Shown here: positions 17,451 to 26,455 of the stretch, in pieces
Layout of the letters: each line of letters begins with the position of its first letter
Numbering within the stretch: the stretch's first letter is position 1
DNA from: Marinobacter goseongensis
GTDB taxonomy: Bacteria > Pseudomonadota > Gammaproteobacteria > Pseudomonadales > Oleiphilaceae
Reading direction: 5' to 3'
DNA length: 49,026 nt
Assembly: GCF_023156235.1 (NCBI RefSeq)
Contig: NZ_JAKZAI010000019.1
Span: 1-49,026 of the forward strand
The notes under the pieces: generated by a model
The model's input: the letters and a program-made list of their open reading frames with translations, nothing else
Told to the model about the DNA's origin: nothing
The model's database searches: none
Position numbers and translations under genes: made by a program

Positions 17451-18443
17451 TCAGCTCCTGGGCGCGTATTCCAGTACATCGGAGAAAAACGCCGCCTCTG
17501 GCAAGCCAGCTTCAATCAGGGCATCCATTAGCGTATACACCATGGTCGGTGACCCGCTGGCATGCACTTCCACGTGCTTCCAGTCCATGCCAGACGCCAG
17601 CACGGCCCGCACCAGCTGGTCGTGGTGACCGGCCCAGTCGTTGTCCTCGTCATCGCCGACCACCGGCAGAAACGTCAAGGGCGACCAGTCCTTGTGCCAC
17701 TCCTCCGCCAGCGACCGCAGGTACATATCCTCGTGGCGCCGCACCCCCCAGAAGAGCTTGACGGGGTGCTGGTAACCGGTGGTTCGCAGGTAGTCCACCA
17801 GACTCTTCATCTGGGCGAAGCCGGTGCCTGCCGCCACCAGCAATAGCGGCTTTTGCGGTGCGGAAGCCAGGCAGGCTTTGCCATGGGGCAACTCAACCGT
17901 GACATCGTTGCCCGACATCAGAGCTTCGATCACTTTCTGCGCCGACACCCAGTCCGGCGAGGCCTGGATGTGCAGTTCGATGCTGGCCTCAGCCGGGCTA
18001 CTGGCGATGGAGAAGTAGCAGGGCTCGGCGTCCGGCAGATTGACCGACAGGTACTGGCCGGCATGGAACGACAGCTCACGACGGCGCGGCAGTTGCAGCT
18101 CCACCCGGTAAACGTCGTGGCTGATGGAACGAACGTCCACCACCTTGGCCTGATACGTACGTGGCTGATTGGTTCCTGCTGCCATAACGGCGTTAATCTC
18201 CAGTGTCAGGTCGTCGAGGGCGAGGCTTCGGCACATCATCAGCCGCTCGTTGACCGTCATCGTTTGTTGGTTTCGGGTGTTCAGTACGCGCCCGGCCAGC
18301 AGGCGGGCTTCGCAGATTTCACAGACTCCGTTGCGGCAGGCTGCCGGTACGGCAATGCCTGCCCGGGCGGCCGCCGCGAGAAGATCCTCATCCGGGGCAA
18401 CACTGAACGCCAGCCCGGACGGTGTCAGGACAACCCGATGCAC
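17451..18443 (-). CDS. 2Fe-2S ferredoxin-linked NAD(P)H-flavin reductase
   Basis: The 330-residue redox protein joins an N-terminal plant-type 2Fe-2S ferredoxin domain (ligands in CRNGVCEIC with a further Cys in MMCRSL) to a ferredoxin-NADP reductase module. The FAD-binding motif is CYFSIASSP, and the NAD(P) part includes LLLVAAGTGFAQMKS. It resembles the family named CDP-6-deoxy-glucoseen reductase and Fre/LuxG-type reductases. The start is GTG at 18443, 12 bases after ubiD. In enteric bacteria fre also sits beside ubiD. Supplying reduced flavin for the UbiX/UbiD system is a reasonable inference but unproven. Confidence 0.88.
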   Translation of the reverse strand: MHRVVLTPSGLAFSVAPDEDLLAAAARAGIAVPAACRNGVCEICEARLLAGRVLNTRNQQTMTVNERLMMCRSLALDDLTLEINAVMAAGTNQPRTYQAKVVDVRSISHDVYRVELQLPRRRELSFHAGQYLSVNLPDAEPCYFSIASSPAEASIELHIQASPDWVSAQKVIEALMSGNDVTVELPHGKACLASAPQKPLLLVAAGTGFAQMKSLVDYLRTTGYQHPVKLFWGVRRHEDMYLRSLAEEWHKDWSPLTFLPVVGDDEDNDWAGHHDQLVRAVLASGMDWKHVEVHASGSPTMVYTLMDALIEAGLPEAAFFSDVLEYAPRS

Positions 18444-18455
18444 CCGAATGCCTCG

Positions 18456-19943
18456 TTAGTCGGGGCGAGCCGGCGATTTTTCAATCCCCAGGCTGTCCCA
18501 GAGCTCGTCGACCCGCTGCTTGACGTCCTCGGTCATGGTAATCGGCGTGCCCCACTCCCGATCGGTTTCACCCGGCCATTTGTTGGTCGCGTCCATCCCC
18601 ATTTTGGATCCCAAACCGGACACCGGCGAGGCAAAATCCAGATAGTCAATCGGCGTACTTTCCACCATGGTGGTGTCCCGGACCGGATCCATGCGGGTAG
18701 TCATGGCCCAGATCACGTCCTGCCAGTCCCGGGCGTTGACGTCGTCATCGGTGACGATCACGAACTTGGTGTACATGAACTGCCGCAAGAATGACCATAC
18801 GCCCATCATCACCCGTTTGGCATGGCCCGGGTACTGTTTCTTCATGGTCACCACCGCAAGGCGGTAGGAACAACCTTCCGGGGGCAGATAGAAATCCACG
18901 ATCTCCGGAAACTGCTTCTGCAGGATCGGGATAAACACCTCGTTCAGCGCCACCCCAAGAATCGCAGGCTCATCCGGCGGGCGGCCGGTGTAGGTGCTGT
19001 GGTAGATCGGGTTCTTACGGTGGGTCATCCGCTCCACCGTGAACACCGGAAACTGGTCCACCTCGTTGTAGTACCCGGTGTGATCGCCGAACGGTCCTTC
19101 CGGCGCCATATCGTCCGGATAAATGAAGCCCTCCAGCACAATCTCCGCGCTGGCCGGCACCTGCAGGTCACTGAGACCGCACTTCACCAGTTCGGTGCGA
19201 CCACCACGCAACAGGCCCGCAAAGGCGTATTCGGACAAGGTATCGGGCACCGGCGTCACCGCGCCAAGGATGGTGGCCGGATCGGCTCCCAGCGCGACCG
19301 CCACCGGGTAGGGCTGACCCGGATTGGCTTTCTGGAACTCCCGGAAATCCAGTGCACCGCCACGATGGCTGAGCCAGCGCATGATCAGTCTGTTACGGCC
19401 GATTACCTGCTGCCGGTAAATACCCAGGTTCTGCCGCTCCTTGTGGGGACCGCGGGTAATCACCAGCGGCCAGGTCACCAGCGGGCCGGCATCGCCGGGC
19501 CAGCAGTGCTGCACCGGAATCTGATACAGGTCGACCTGATCCTTCTCGATCACCACATCCTGACAGGGTGCGGAGCGCAGCACCTTGGGGCTCATGCGCA
19601 TCACCTGACGAAACAGCGGCAATTTCTCGATGGCATCGCGGAAACCCTTGGGGGGGTCCGGCTCCTTGAGAAACGCCAACAACTTGCCGATATCCCGCAG
19701 CGCGGTGACGTCGTCCTGCCCCATGCCCATGGCCACCCGCTTCGGCGTGCCAAACAGGTTAGCCAGCACCGGCATGTCATAGCCTTTCGGGTTCTCGAAC
19801 AACAGCGCAGGGCCGCCGGCCCGTAGCGTGCGGTCGCAGATCTCGGTCATCTCCAGGTGCGGATCCACTTCGACGGAAATACGCTTTAACTCGCCCAGTT
19901 TTTCCAGCTGGTCGATAAAGTCTCTCAGGTCGTTGTACTTCAT
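18456..19943 (-). CDS. ubiD: 4-hydroxy-3-polyprenylbenzoate decarboxylase UbiD
   Basis: UbiD removes the carboxyl group from the polyprenyl-hydroxybenzoate intermediate in ubiquinone synthesis, using the prenylated flavin made by UbiX (not in this window). The 495-residue protein has the family length, the N-terminus [13 protein letters not shown] and typical core segments ([12 protein letters not shown] and the acidic EVDQFPVF). The start ATG has GGAG seven bases upstream. It is followed 12 bases later by the flavin reductase gene. A long palindrome separates it from rho. Confidence 0.96.
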   Translation of the reverse strand: MKYNDLRDFIDQLEKLGELKRISVEVDPHLEMTEICDRTLRAGGPALLFENPKGYDMPVLANLFGTPKRVAMGMGQDDVTALRDIGKLLAFLKEPDPPKGFRDAIEKLPLFRQVMRMSPKVLRSAPCQDVVIEKDQVDLYQIPVQHCWPGDAGPLVTWPLVITRGPHKERQNLGIYRQQVIGRNRLIMRWLSHRGGALDFREFQKANPGQPYPVAVALGADPATILGAVTPVPDTLSEYAFAGLLRGGRTELVKCGLSDLQVPASAEIVLEGFIYPDDMAPEGPFGDHTGYYNEVDQFPVFTVERMTHRKNPIYHSTYTGRPPDEPAILGVALNEVFIPILQKQFPEIVDFYLPPEGCSYRLAVVTMKKQYPGHAKRVMMGVWSFLRQFMYTKFVIVTDDDVNARDWQDVIWAMTTRMDPVRDTTMVESTPIDYLDFASPVSGLGSKMGMDATNKWPGETDREWGTPITMTEDVKQRVDELWDSLGIEKSPARPD

Positions 19944-20020
19944 CAGGTGCTCCGTTTTGTGTCACGAGATACTACGGAGGTCGATCCTTTCCGGACCGCT
20001 GTCAGAGGGTAGAACGAGAT

Positions 20021-20083
20021 GTGGGGCAGGGGTTCCAAAACGGGAAACTGGTTTCCCTGACTGTTTTGGAACCCCTGCCCCAC
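20021..20083. repeat. Long perfect palindrome between rho and ubiD (REP/MITE-like)
   Basis: Outer arms of 21 bases (20021-20041 and 20063-20083) are exact reverse complements. Inside them is a second perfect dyad (7-base arms 20042-20048 and 20051-20057, two-base spacer), with a five-base asymmetry (20058-20062). No T-run follows on the minus strand, so it is not a standard rho terminator. The nested layout and high GC look like an extragenic palindromic repeat. Copy number elsewhere cannot be seen here. The rest of the 201-base gap holds no gene. Confidence 0.8.
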
Positions 20084-20144
20084 ACCTCATTCAGCGGGCT
20101 TCAGATGACGGCGCCACAAGCCGGCCGGCATCCTCGACCGACTA

Positions 20145-21407
20145 TCAACGACGCTTCATGGAGTCGAAGAACTCGGCGTTGGTCTTGGTTTCTTTCAGCT
20201 TGTCCAGCAGGAACTCGATGGCGGCGGTGTCGTCGTCCATGGAGTGCAGCAGCTTGCGCAGGATCCAGACGCGCTGGATATCCGCTTCGGACATCAGCAG
20301 GTCCTCGCGACGGGTGCCGGAGCTGCGAATGTTGATGGCCGGATAGGTACGCTTCTCGGCAATCTTGCGATCCAGGTGGATCTCCATATTGCCGGTACCT
20401 TTGAACTCCTCGTAGATCACCTCGTCCATCTTGGAACCGGTGTTGACCAGCGCAGTGGCAAGGATGGTCAGACTGCCGCCCTCTTCCACGTTACGGGCCG
20501 CACCAAAGAACCGCTTGGGCTTCTCAAGGGCGTGGGCGTCCACACCGCCGGTCAGGACCTTGCCGGAGGACGGAATCACGGTGTTGTAGGCACGCGCCAG
20601 ACGGGTGATGGAGTCCAGCAGGATGACCACGTCTTTCTTGTGCTCCACCAGGCGCTTGGCCTTCTCGATCACCATTTCCGCCACCTGCACGTGACGGGCC
20701 GGCGGCTCGTCGAAGGTGGAGGCGATGACTTCACCGCGCACGGTGCGCTGCATTTCGGTCACTTCTTCCGGACGCTCGTCGATGAGCAATACCATGACAT
20801 GGCATTCCGGGTTGTTGCGGGTGATGGACTGGGCGATGCTCTGCATCAGCAACGTCTTACCGGCCTTGGGCGGGGAGACGATGAGGCCACGCTGGCCCTT
20901 GCCGATGGGCGCTACCAGATCCAGAACCCGTGACGAAAGATCCTCGGTGCTGCCATTACCGGCTTCGAGCATCAGGCGCTCGTCCGGGAACAGCGGCGTG
21001 AGGTTTTCGAACAGAATCTTGTTACGGGCATTGTCCGGCTTGTCGAAGTTAATCTCGTTAACTTTCAGCAGGGCAAAATAGCGCTCGCCGTCTTTCGGCG
21101 GGCGGATCTTGCCAGCGACGGTATCACCGGTCCGCAGGTTGAAACGACGAATCTGGCTGGGGGACACGTAGATATCGTCGGGGCCAGCCAGGTAGGAAGC
21201 ATCGGCGGAACGGAGGAAGCCGAAACCGTCCTGCAGAATTTCCAGTACGCCATCACCGTAGATGTCTTCACCGCCCTTGGCATGCTTCTTCAGGATCGTA
21301 AAAATGACATCCTGCTTGCGCGAACGGGCCAGGTTATCGAGGCCCATCTCTTGCGCGATGTCGAGCAATTCGGGCATGGAGTTCTGCTTGAGTTCAGTAA
21401 GGTTCAT
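20145..21407 (-). CDS. rho: Transcription termination factor Rho
   Basis: Rho is the hexameric RNA helicase that terminates transcription at rut sites. The 420-residue protein contains the N-terminal Rho_N helical domain ([20 protein letters not shown]), a cold-shock-like RNA-binding domain (about 50-125, with GFGFLRS and [12 protein letters not shown]), and the ATPase with Walker [11 protein letters not shown] and Walker [16 protein letters not shown]. The ribosome binding site is weak. A leader of roughly 180 bases precedes it if the predicted promoter at 21592-21621 is right. That would allow Rho-dependent autoregulation as in E. coli (inference). Confidence 0.98.
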   Translation of the reverse strand: MNLTELKQNSMPELLDIAQEMGLDNLARSRKQDVIFTILKKHAKGGEDIYGDGVLEILQDGFGFLRSADASYLAGPDDIYVSPSQIRRFNLRTGDTVAGKIRPPKDGERYFALLKVNEINFDKPDNARNKILFENLTPLFPDERLMLEAGNGSTEDLSSRVLDLVAPIGKGQRGLIVSPPKAGKTLLMQSIAQSITRNNPECHVMVLLIDERPEEVTEMQRTVRGEVIASTFDEPPARHVQVAEMVIEKAKRLVEHKKDVVILLDSITRLARAYNTVIPSSGKVLTGGVDAHALEKPKRFFGAARNVEEGGSLTILATALVNTGSKMDEVIYEEFKGTGNMEIHLDRKIAEKRTYPAINIRSSGTRREDLLMSEADIQRVWILRKLLHSMDDDTAAIEFLLDKLKETKTNAEFFDSMKRR

Positions 21408-21591
21408 AGGTTGTTAGATAGTCAGGAATGGAAGTAAGCGAATATTGGAATGACAGGAATGCCCTTGAACGGATTGATCGGGTATTAGCTGATCTTGGTG
21501 CTGGCCAGATGGAGCAACCGGTATAATGAAGAAAGCCGGAAAAGTACTGAAGCCAGAGACGGGAAGAACAACCATTCGTCGGGCAACAAGG

Positions 21592-21621
21592 ATAATCGGC
21601 CACCTGACCTGTGAATGTCAA
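21592..21621 (-). promoter_or_regulatory. Predicted rho promoter
   Basis: On the minus strand a perfect TTGACA (21621-21616) is followed after 18 bases by GATTAT (21597-21592), a 4/6 match to the -10 consensus. The 336-base rho-moaB gap otherwise holds no recognisable gene. The moaB promoter is not evident; a plus-strand TATAAT at 21522-21527 lacks a well-spaced -35. Confidence 0.4.
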
Positions 21622-21743
21622 GTAATGCTGGCTAAAAATAAACCACCATCCGCCACCCCGCCATGGATGGTCCTCCCCTTCCATTCCTCCCGGGCTATGG
21701 GGATACTAACCACAAACAGCCAGTCAATCTGCGGAGCGACACC

Positions 21744-22316
21744 ATGAGTAGTGAGAGCAGCAGCAAGCTCAAGCCCCTGAACATTGCCATCCTGACCGTA
21801 TCTGACACTCGCGGTGTCGACGAAGACACGTCCGGTCAGTTCCTGGAAGACAGCGTTATTGAGGCCGGTCACCAACTGATCGCCCGGCGCATTCTCCCCG
21901 ACGACGTGTACCTGGTGCGCGCACTGATGTCACTGTGGATTGCCGATCCCGATGTTCACGCGGTTATCATTACCGGCGGCACCGGCTTTCATGAGCGCGA
22001 CAGCACACCGGAGGCGGTGGCGCCGTTGCTGGATAAGGCCATTGAAGGGTTCGGCGAAGAATTCCGCCGGCTGTCGGCGACGGAGATTGGCAGCTCTACC
22101 GTTCAGTCCCGGGCGTTCGGAGGACTGGCCAACCACACCGTGATTTTCTGCCTGCCCGGTTCCACCGGCGCCTGCCGCACCGGCTGGAACGGCATTCTGA
22201 GCTCTCAACTGGACAGCCGCCACACCCCCTGCAACTTCTCGGCGCTGGTGCTGGGCAAACCCGCCAGCCCCCATAACCGCGTGCACGAGAAAATTGGCGG
22301 CCGGGGGCAGAAGTAA
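21744..22316 (+). CDS. moaB: Molybdenum cofactor protein MoaB
   Basis: MoaB/MogA-type proteins adenylylate molybdopterin before molybdate insertion. The 190-residue protein has the MoCF fold with NIAILTVSDTR, TGGTGFHERDSTPEAV and the C-terminal FCLPGSTGACRTGW. The start at 21744 follows GGAG at a normal distance. A longer frame from 21663 adds an unrelated leader. It begins the moaB-moeA-moaD-moaE cluster. The genes for early cofactor steps (moaA, moaC) are not in the window. Confidence 0.94.
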   Translation: MSSESSSKLKPLNIAILTVSDTRGVDEDTSGQFLEDSVIEAGHQLIARRILPDDVYLVRALMSLWIADPDVHAVIITGGTGFHERDSTPEAVAPLLDKAIEGFGEEFRRLSATEIGSSTVQSRAFGGLANHTVIFCLPGSTGACRTGWNGILSSQLDSRHTPCNFSALVLGKPASPHNRVHEKIGGRGQK

Positions 22317-22318
22317 TC

Positions 22319-23533
22319 ATGACCGGCCAACTGTTAACCCCGCTGGAGGAGGCCGTCGCGCTGCTGCTGGATCAGGCCAGGCCTGTCACCGCTCAGGAAA
22401 TCGTACCCCTGGCCGAGAGCCTCGGACGCATTCTGGCGGAGGATCAACATGTGCCGGCGGATGTCCCGCCGGCGGACAACAGCGGGGTAGACGGCTACGC
22501 CGTTCGCGCCGGGGACCTGACGGCCGGCCACGCCCTTGCGGTCTCGGCACGGATAGCCGCCGGCCAGGCACCCTCAGCCATTGAACCGGGAACTGCCGTT
22601 CGCCTCTTCACCGGTTCGGAAATCCCCGACGGTGCCGACGCGGTGGTGATGCAGGAACACGTCGAGGTGACCGACGCAGGCATCGTCATCCAGACCGAAG
22701 CGAACGCCGGCCAGAACATCCGGCGCCGCGGCCAGGATCTGCGTGCAGGTGACGTTGCGCTGGCACGCGGAAGCCGCATCCGCCCCCAGGAAATGGGCGT
22801 TCTGGCGTCCCTCGGGGCGCCGCAGGTACCGGTGTGGCGCCGCCTCAGAGTAGCGATCCTGAACACCGGGGACGAACTGGTGGACCCGGGAACCGCCCTG
22901 AAACCCGGGCAGATCTACAACTCTAATCGCTTCACCCTGCTGGGCTTGCTGGCCCAGGCCGGCTGTGACGTGGTGCTGTGCGAAACCCTGCAGGATACCC
23001 GCGAGGCCACCCGCGCGACGCTGGTGCGAGCGGCCGCAGAGGCCGATCTGATCATCACCAGTGGGGGTGTCTCGGTAGGTGAGGAAGATCACGTGCGGGC
23101 CGTGCTGGAGGAATCCGGTGAGCTGTCCCTGTGGCGGCTGGCCATCAAGCCGGGCAAGCCCCTGGCCTTTGGCGAGATGGACGGCACGCCCGTACTGGGC
23201 CTGCCCGGCAACCCGGCCTCTGTGCTGGTGACATTTCTGATGGTTGGCCTACCCTACCTCCGCAAGCGCCAGGGTGTGGCTGATGTCCGGGTCCGGGGCG
23301 AGCAACTGCCCGCCGGTTTTGCGGTGACGCCGACGTCTGCCCGACGGGAGTTTGTCCGTGCACGTAAGGAATGGAATGACCAGCAGGTGACCGTGGCGGC
23401 CTATCCGAACCAGAGTTCCGGCATGCTCAGCTCCGCCTGCTGGGCGGACGGGCTGGCGGTGGTGCCGGAACACACGACGGTCAGCCCCGGTGATATGATC
23501 ACATATTATTCGTTCGCAGAGCTGCTGGGGTAA
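22319..23533 (+). CDS. moeA: Molybdopterin molybdenumtransferase MoeA
   Basis: MoeA inserts molybdate into adenylylated molybdopterin. The 404-residue protein shows the family order: PADNSGVDGYAVRA and FTGSEIPDGADAVVMQEHV in the N-terminal half, then a MoCF-like domain with LNTGDELVDPG, TSGGVSVGEEDHV and GKPLAFGEMDGTPVLGLPGNPASV, and a C-terminal beta domain. It starts two bases after the moaB stop, so coupled translation is likely. Confidence 0.97.
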   Translation: MTGQLLTPLEEAVALLLDQARPVTAQEIVPLAESLGRILAEDQHVPADVPPADNSGVDGYAVRAGDLTAGHALAVSARIAAGQAPSAIEPGTAVRLFTGSEIPDGADAVVMQEHVEVTDAGIVIQTEANAGQNIRRRGQDLRAGDVALARGSRIRPQEMGVLASLGAPQVPVWRRLRVAILNTGDELVDPGTALKPGQIYNSNRFTLLGLLAQAGCDVVLCETLQDTREATRATLVRAAAEADLIITSGGVSVGEEDHVRAVLEESGELSLWRLAIKPGKPLAFGEMDGTPVLGLPGNPASVLVTFLMVGLPYLRKRQGVADVRVRGEQLPAGFAVTPTSARREFVRARKEWNDQQVTVAAYPNQSSGMLSSACWADGLAVVPEHTTVSPGDMITYYSFAELLG

Positions 23534-23535
23534 CC

Positions 23536-23799
23536 ATGAGCGAAGACCACACGCTGACTGTCCGTTTCTTTGCCCGCCTGCGGGAAGAACTGAACACCGA
23601 AAGCCTGACACTGCCGATACAACCCGATACCACCGCCGGCCAGTTGCTGACTGAACTGGCTCGGCGAGGGGGTGCGTGGGCACAGCTGACCGGCGCTCAA
23701 CCGGTGATGATCGCCGTTAACCAGACCATGGCCAAACCGGACACGCCGATCGGGCCCGGGGATGAGGTGGCGTTTTTTCCGCCGGTAACCGGAGGCTGA
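23536..23799 (+). CDS. moaD: Molybdopterin synthase small subunit MoaD
   Basis: MoaD is the sulfur-carrier subunit of molybdopterin synthase. The 87-residue ubiquitin-like protein starts with LTVRFFARLREEL and ends in the diagnostic Gly-Gly (PPVTGG), whose C-terminus becomes the thiocarboxylate. It is two bases after moeA and one base before moaE, its partner subunit. Confidence 0.95.
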   Translation: MSEDHTLTVRFFARLREELNTESLTLPIQPDTTAGQLLTELARRGGAWAQLTGAQPVMIAVNQTMAKPDTPIGPGDEVAFFPPVTGG

Positions 23800-23800
23800 C

Positions 23801-24262
23801 ATGAACTATTCCATCTCCGTCCAGCAGGACGATTTCGACACCGCCGCCGAGTATCAGGCAATGCGTGACAGTGGCCCAGGCACCGGCGCGATCGCGACGT
23901 TCACCGGGCTGGTCCGCGACAGCGGTGATTTGCAGGGGGTCAACGGTTTGTTCCTGGAGCACTACCCGGGGATGACGGAGCAGGTGATCGAGAGCCTGAT
24001 TGCCGAAGCTGCCGGACGCTGGGATGTCCGCAAGGCGCGGGTGGTGCACCGGGTGGGCGAACTGGCGCTGTGCGATCAGATCGTGTTCGTCGGCGTCTGC
24101 AGTGCCCATCGCGGGGATGCCTTCGCCGCCTGCGCGTTCATCATGGATGCGCTGAAAACATCCGCGCCGTTCTGGAAAAAGGAGCTGTCCGGATCATCGG
24201 AGCATTGGGTCGAGCAGAAAGCCTCGGATCTGGCACGGCACCCCGGTGTGCTGAAGCCATAA
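23801..24262 (+). CDS. moaE: Molybdopterin synthase large subunit MoaE
   Basis: MoaE transfers sulfur from MoaD to precursor Z. The 153-residue protein has the typical core with ATFTGLVRD, LEHYPGMTE, VHRVGEL and SAHRGDAF. It also carries the catalytic Lys segment PFWKKE followed by the C-terminal HWVEQ. It closes the Mo-cofactor cluster and converges on trxA. Its stop abuts the trxA terminator. Confidence 0.96.
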   Translation: MNYSISVQQDDFDTAAEYQAMRDSGPGTGAIATFTGLVRDSGDLQGVNGLFLEHYPGMTEQVIESLIAEAAGRWDVRKARVVHRVGELALCDQIVFVGVCSAHRGDAFAACAFIMDALKTSAPFWKKELSGSSEHWVEQKASDLARHPGVLKP

Positions 24263-24295
24263 AAAAACCGCCCGTGAGCTCAGACTCAGGGGCGG
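24261..24295 (-). terminator. Rho-independent terminator of trxA
   Basis: Reading the minus strand, an 11-base stem (24295-24285 with 24278-24268, one mismatch) with a six-base loop is followed by seven U residues (24267-24261). It begins 21 bases after the trxA stop. On the plus strand it follows the moaE stop but lacks a T-run on that side. Confidence 0.85.
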
Positions 24296-24316
24296 CTTCC
24301 GGCTTGCGGCCAGCAA

Positions 24317-24643
24317 TCAGAGATTGCTGTCGAGGAAGGCCGCGAGCTGGGACTTGGACAGTGCGCCCACTTTGGTGGCGTCCACGTTGCCATTCTTGAA
24401 CAGCATCAGGGTGGGAATGCCGCGGATGTTGAACTTGGGCGGAGTCTGCTCGTTTTCGTCGATGTTGAGCTTGCAGATTTTCAGCTTGCCGTCGTATTCA
24501 TCGGCGATTTCTTCCAGCACCGGCGCGATCATCTTGCACGGGCCACACCACTCGGCCCAGTAGTCCACCAACACAGGCACGTCAGACTGCAGTACGTCCT
24601 GTTCGAAGGATGCGTCGGTTACGTTTACGATATTTCCGCTCAT
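24317..24643 (-). CDS. trxA: Thioredoxin TrxA
   Basis: Thioredoxin is the cytoplasmic disulfide reductant used by ribonucleotide reductase and other enzymes. The 108-residue protein contains the WCGPC active site (Cys33, Cys36) and the cis-proline segment RGIPTLMLF. The start at 24643 has AAAGG upstream and gives the normal family length. A longer frame from 24847 adds 68 residues with no thioredoxin character and is rejected. In related genomes trxA lies directly by rho; here a Mo-cofactor cluster lies between them. Confidence 0.98.
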   Translation of the reverse strand: MSGNIVNVTDASFEQDVLQSDVPVLVDYWAEWCGPCKMIAPVLEEIADEYDGKLKICKLNIDENEQTPPKFNIRGIPTLMLFKNGNVDATKVGALSKSQLAAFLDSNL

Positions 24644-24865
24644 TACCTTTTCCCGATTCCGGCACCTTGGAAAGCTTACGGCCCATGCCGAAGCGTCGGT
24701 GCTGTTGAACGTTGCTGAAGGCTGCCCTGGGTGTGTCCGGCGGCCATTCATCCTCATCTCAGTAGCGCATACTTTACGCGATTGGTCCGCCGTCTGTGAA
24801 GCGGTTCCGCCCACCTCTCGGTTTCCCGCTATACTGAGGAGGGTCAAATCCGCTGGCAGCCTTTA

Positions 24866-24895
24866 CTGACAGACCCGCCGGAATTCGCTTATAGT
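24866..24895 (+). promoter_or_regulatory. Predicted ppx promoter
   Basis: CTGACA (24866-24871) and TATAGT (24890-24895) are separated by 18 bases, with the start codon 37 bases after the -10. The remainder of the 288-base trxA-ppx gap shows no gene and no clear trxA promoter. Confidence 0.45.
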
Positions 24896-24931
24896 ACCGG
24901 CACCGGTAACGCCAAGAGGAAATCTTCACAC

Positions 24932-26455
24932 GTGACGGCCACCCCCTCTGCCGAATCAGACACCACCACGCCTGAGCTGCTTGCCGCCATCGACATGGGC
25001 TCCAACAGCTTCCACATGGTGGTTGCCCGCCTTGTTCACGGTGAAATACGAACCCTCGAGAAAATGGGGGAGAAGGTTCAGCTTGGCGCGGGCCTGGACA
25101 CCTACAATCGCCTGACCGAAGACGCCCAGCAACGGGCGCTGGCCTGCCTCAGCCGATTCGCACAGCGCCTGCAGGGTATGCACCCGGAAACGGTGCAGAT
25201 TGTCGGCACCAATGCGCTGCGGGTGGCGCGCAATGCCCAGGAATTCATGTCACGGGCGGAGCAGGTTCTGGGGTATCCGGTCGAGATCATCGCCGGGCGC
25301 GAGGAGGCTCGGCTGATCTATCTCGGAGTGTCCCACACCCTCTCTGACGACAGTGGTCGCCGCCTGGTGATCGACATTGGCGGCGGCAGCACCGAGTTCA
25401 TCATCGGCGAACGTTTTGAGCCCCAGGAGCTGGAAAGCCTGCACATGGGCTGCGTGTCTTTCCGCAATCGTTACTTCGCCGACGGCAAGATTTCCCGCCG
25501 ACAAATGGACAAAGCCGTGACCCACGCCCAGCAGGAGCTGCTGAACATTCGCCGGCATTTCCGCAGCGTAGGCTGGCAGAGCGCGGTCGGTTCTTCCGGG
25601 TCGATCAAGGCGATTGCCAGCGTTCTGGAAACGCTGAAAATCACCGACGGTACGATCACGCTGGAGGCGATGACCGAATTGCGTCAGCGTCTGGTCAGCA
25701 TGGGCAAGGTGGAGAAGCTCGGCGACCTTGGCGTACGGGCCGACCGCCAGAGCATTTTTCCCGCCGGCTTCGCCATTCTGATGGGGGCTTTCCAATCGCT
25801 GCAGATCGAGGACATGTCGTTTGCCGAGGGCGCGCTGAGGGAGGGCCTGCTCTACGATATCGTCGGAAGAATCTGGCATGAAGACGTGCGGGAGCGAACC
25901 ATCACCGCGCTGCAGGAGCGCTATCACGTGGATCAGGCCCACGGTCGCGCCGTGGAAGACACCACCATCGCCGCCTGGGACCAGGTCGCCGACACCTGGG
26001 CGCTGCGCACCGCACCGGATGAGGAGGTCTTGCGCTGGGCGTGTCGCCTGCACGAGATCGGCCTGACCATCTCCCACAGCCAGTACCACAAACACGGCGC
26101 CTACCTGTTGCGCTACTCCGACCTGCCCGGCTTCAGCCAGCAATTCCAGCGCGACCTGGCCACCCTGGTACGGGGCCATCGCCGGAAGTTTGCCTCCGCG
26201 ATCTTCGAGGGTCTTGATCCTGAGGAAATTCCGCGCCTGAAATATCTGTGCGTGCTGGTGCGCCTCGGCGTGTTGCTTCAGCACCCGCGGAACATGGAGG
26301 CGCCGCCGGCATTTCGCCTCCACGCCGGAGACGATCGCCTCGCCGTCGAGTTCCCCGATGGCTGGCTCGATGAGCGTCCGCTGACTCTGGCGGATCTGGA
26401 AAACGAGGCAGAATACCTGGCCAAACAGGGGTTCACCCTGGACGTAAACCCCTAG
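24932..26455 (+). CDS. ppx: Exopolyphosphatase Ppx/GppA
   Basis: Ppx releases phosphate from polyphosphate, and some family members cleave pppGpp. The 507-residue protein has the actin-like ATPase fold with AIDMGSNSFHMVV (phosphate 1), VIDIGGGSTEFI (phosphate 2) and the catalytic Glu region AGREEARLIYLG. A C-terminal HD-like domain follows (HEIGLTISHSQYHKHGAYLL). The start is GTG with AGAGGAA upstream. In Pseudomonas rho, trxA and ppx are neighbours. The end overlaps the convergent ABC-F gene by four bases. Confidence 0.95.
   Translation: MTATPSAESDTTTPELLAAIDMGSNSFHMVVARLVHGEIRTLEKMGEKVQLGAGLDTYNRLTEDAQQRALACLSRFAQRLQGMHPETVQIVGTNALRVARNAQEFMSRAEQVLGYPVEIIAGREEARLIYLGVSHTLSDDSGRRLVIDIGGGSTEFIIGERFEPQELESLHMGCVSFRNRYFADGKISRRQMDKAVTHAQQELLNIRRHFRSVGWQSAVGSSGSIKAIASVLETLKITDGTITLEAMTELRQRLVSMGKVEKLGDLGVRADRQSIFPAGFAILMGAFQSLQIEDMSFAEGALREGLLYDIVGRIWHEDVRERTITALQERYHVDQAHGRAVEDTTIAAWDQVADTWALRTAPDEEVLRWACRLHEIGLTISHSQYHKHGAYLLRYSDLPGFSQQFQRDLATLVRGHRRKFASAIFEGLDPEEIPRLKYLCVLVRLGVLLQHPRNMEAPPAFRLHAGDDRLAVEFPDGWLDERPLTLADLENEAEYLAKQGFTLDVNP

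Noticed and set aside
21394..21684. 96-codon minus-strand frame in the rho leader
   Set aside because: It overlaps the rho start out of frame, has no ribosome binding site and would start upstream of the predicted promoter.
25250..26323. 357-codon minus-strand frame
   Set aside because: It is the reverse shadow of ppx.
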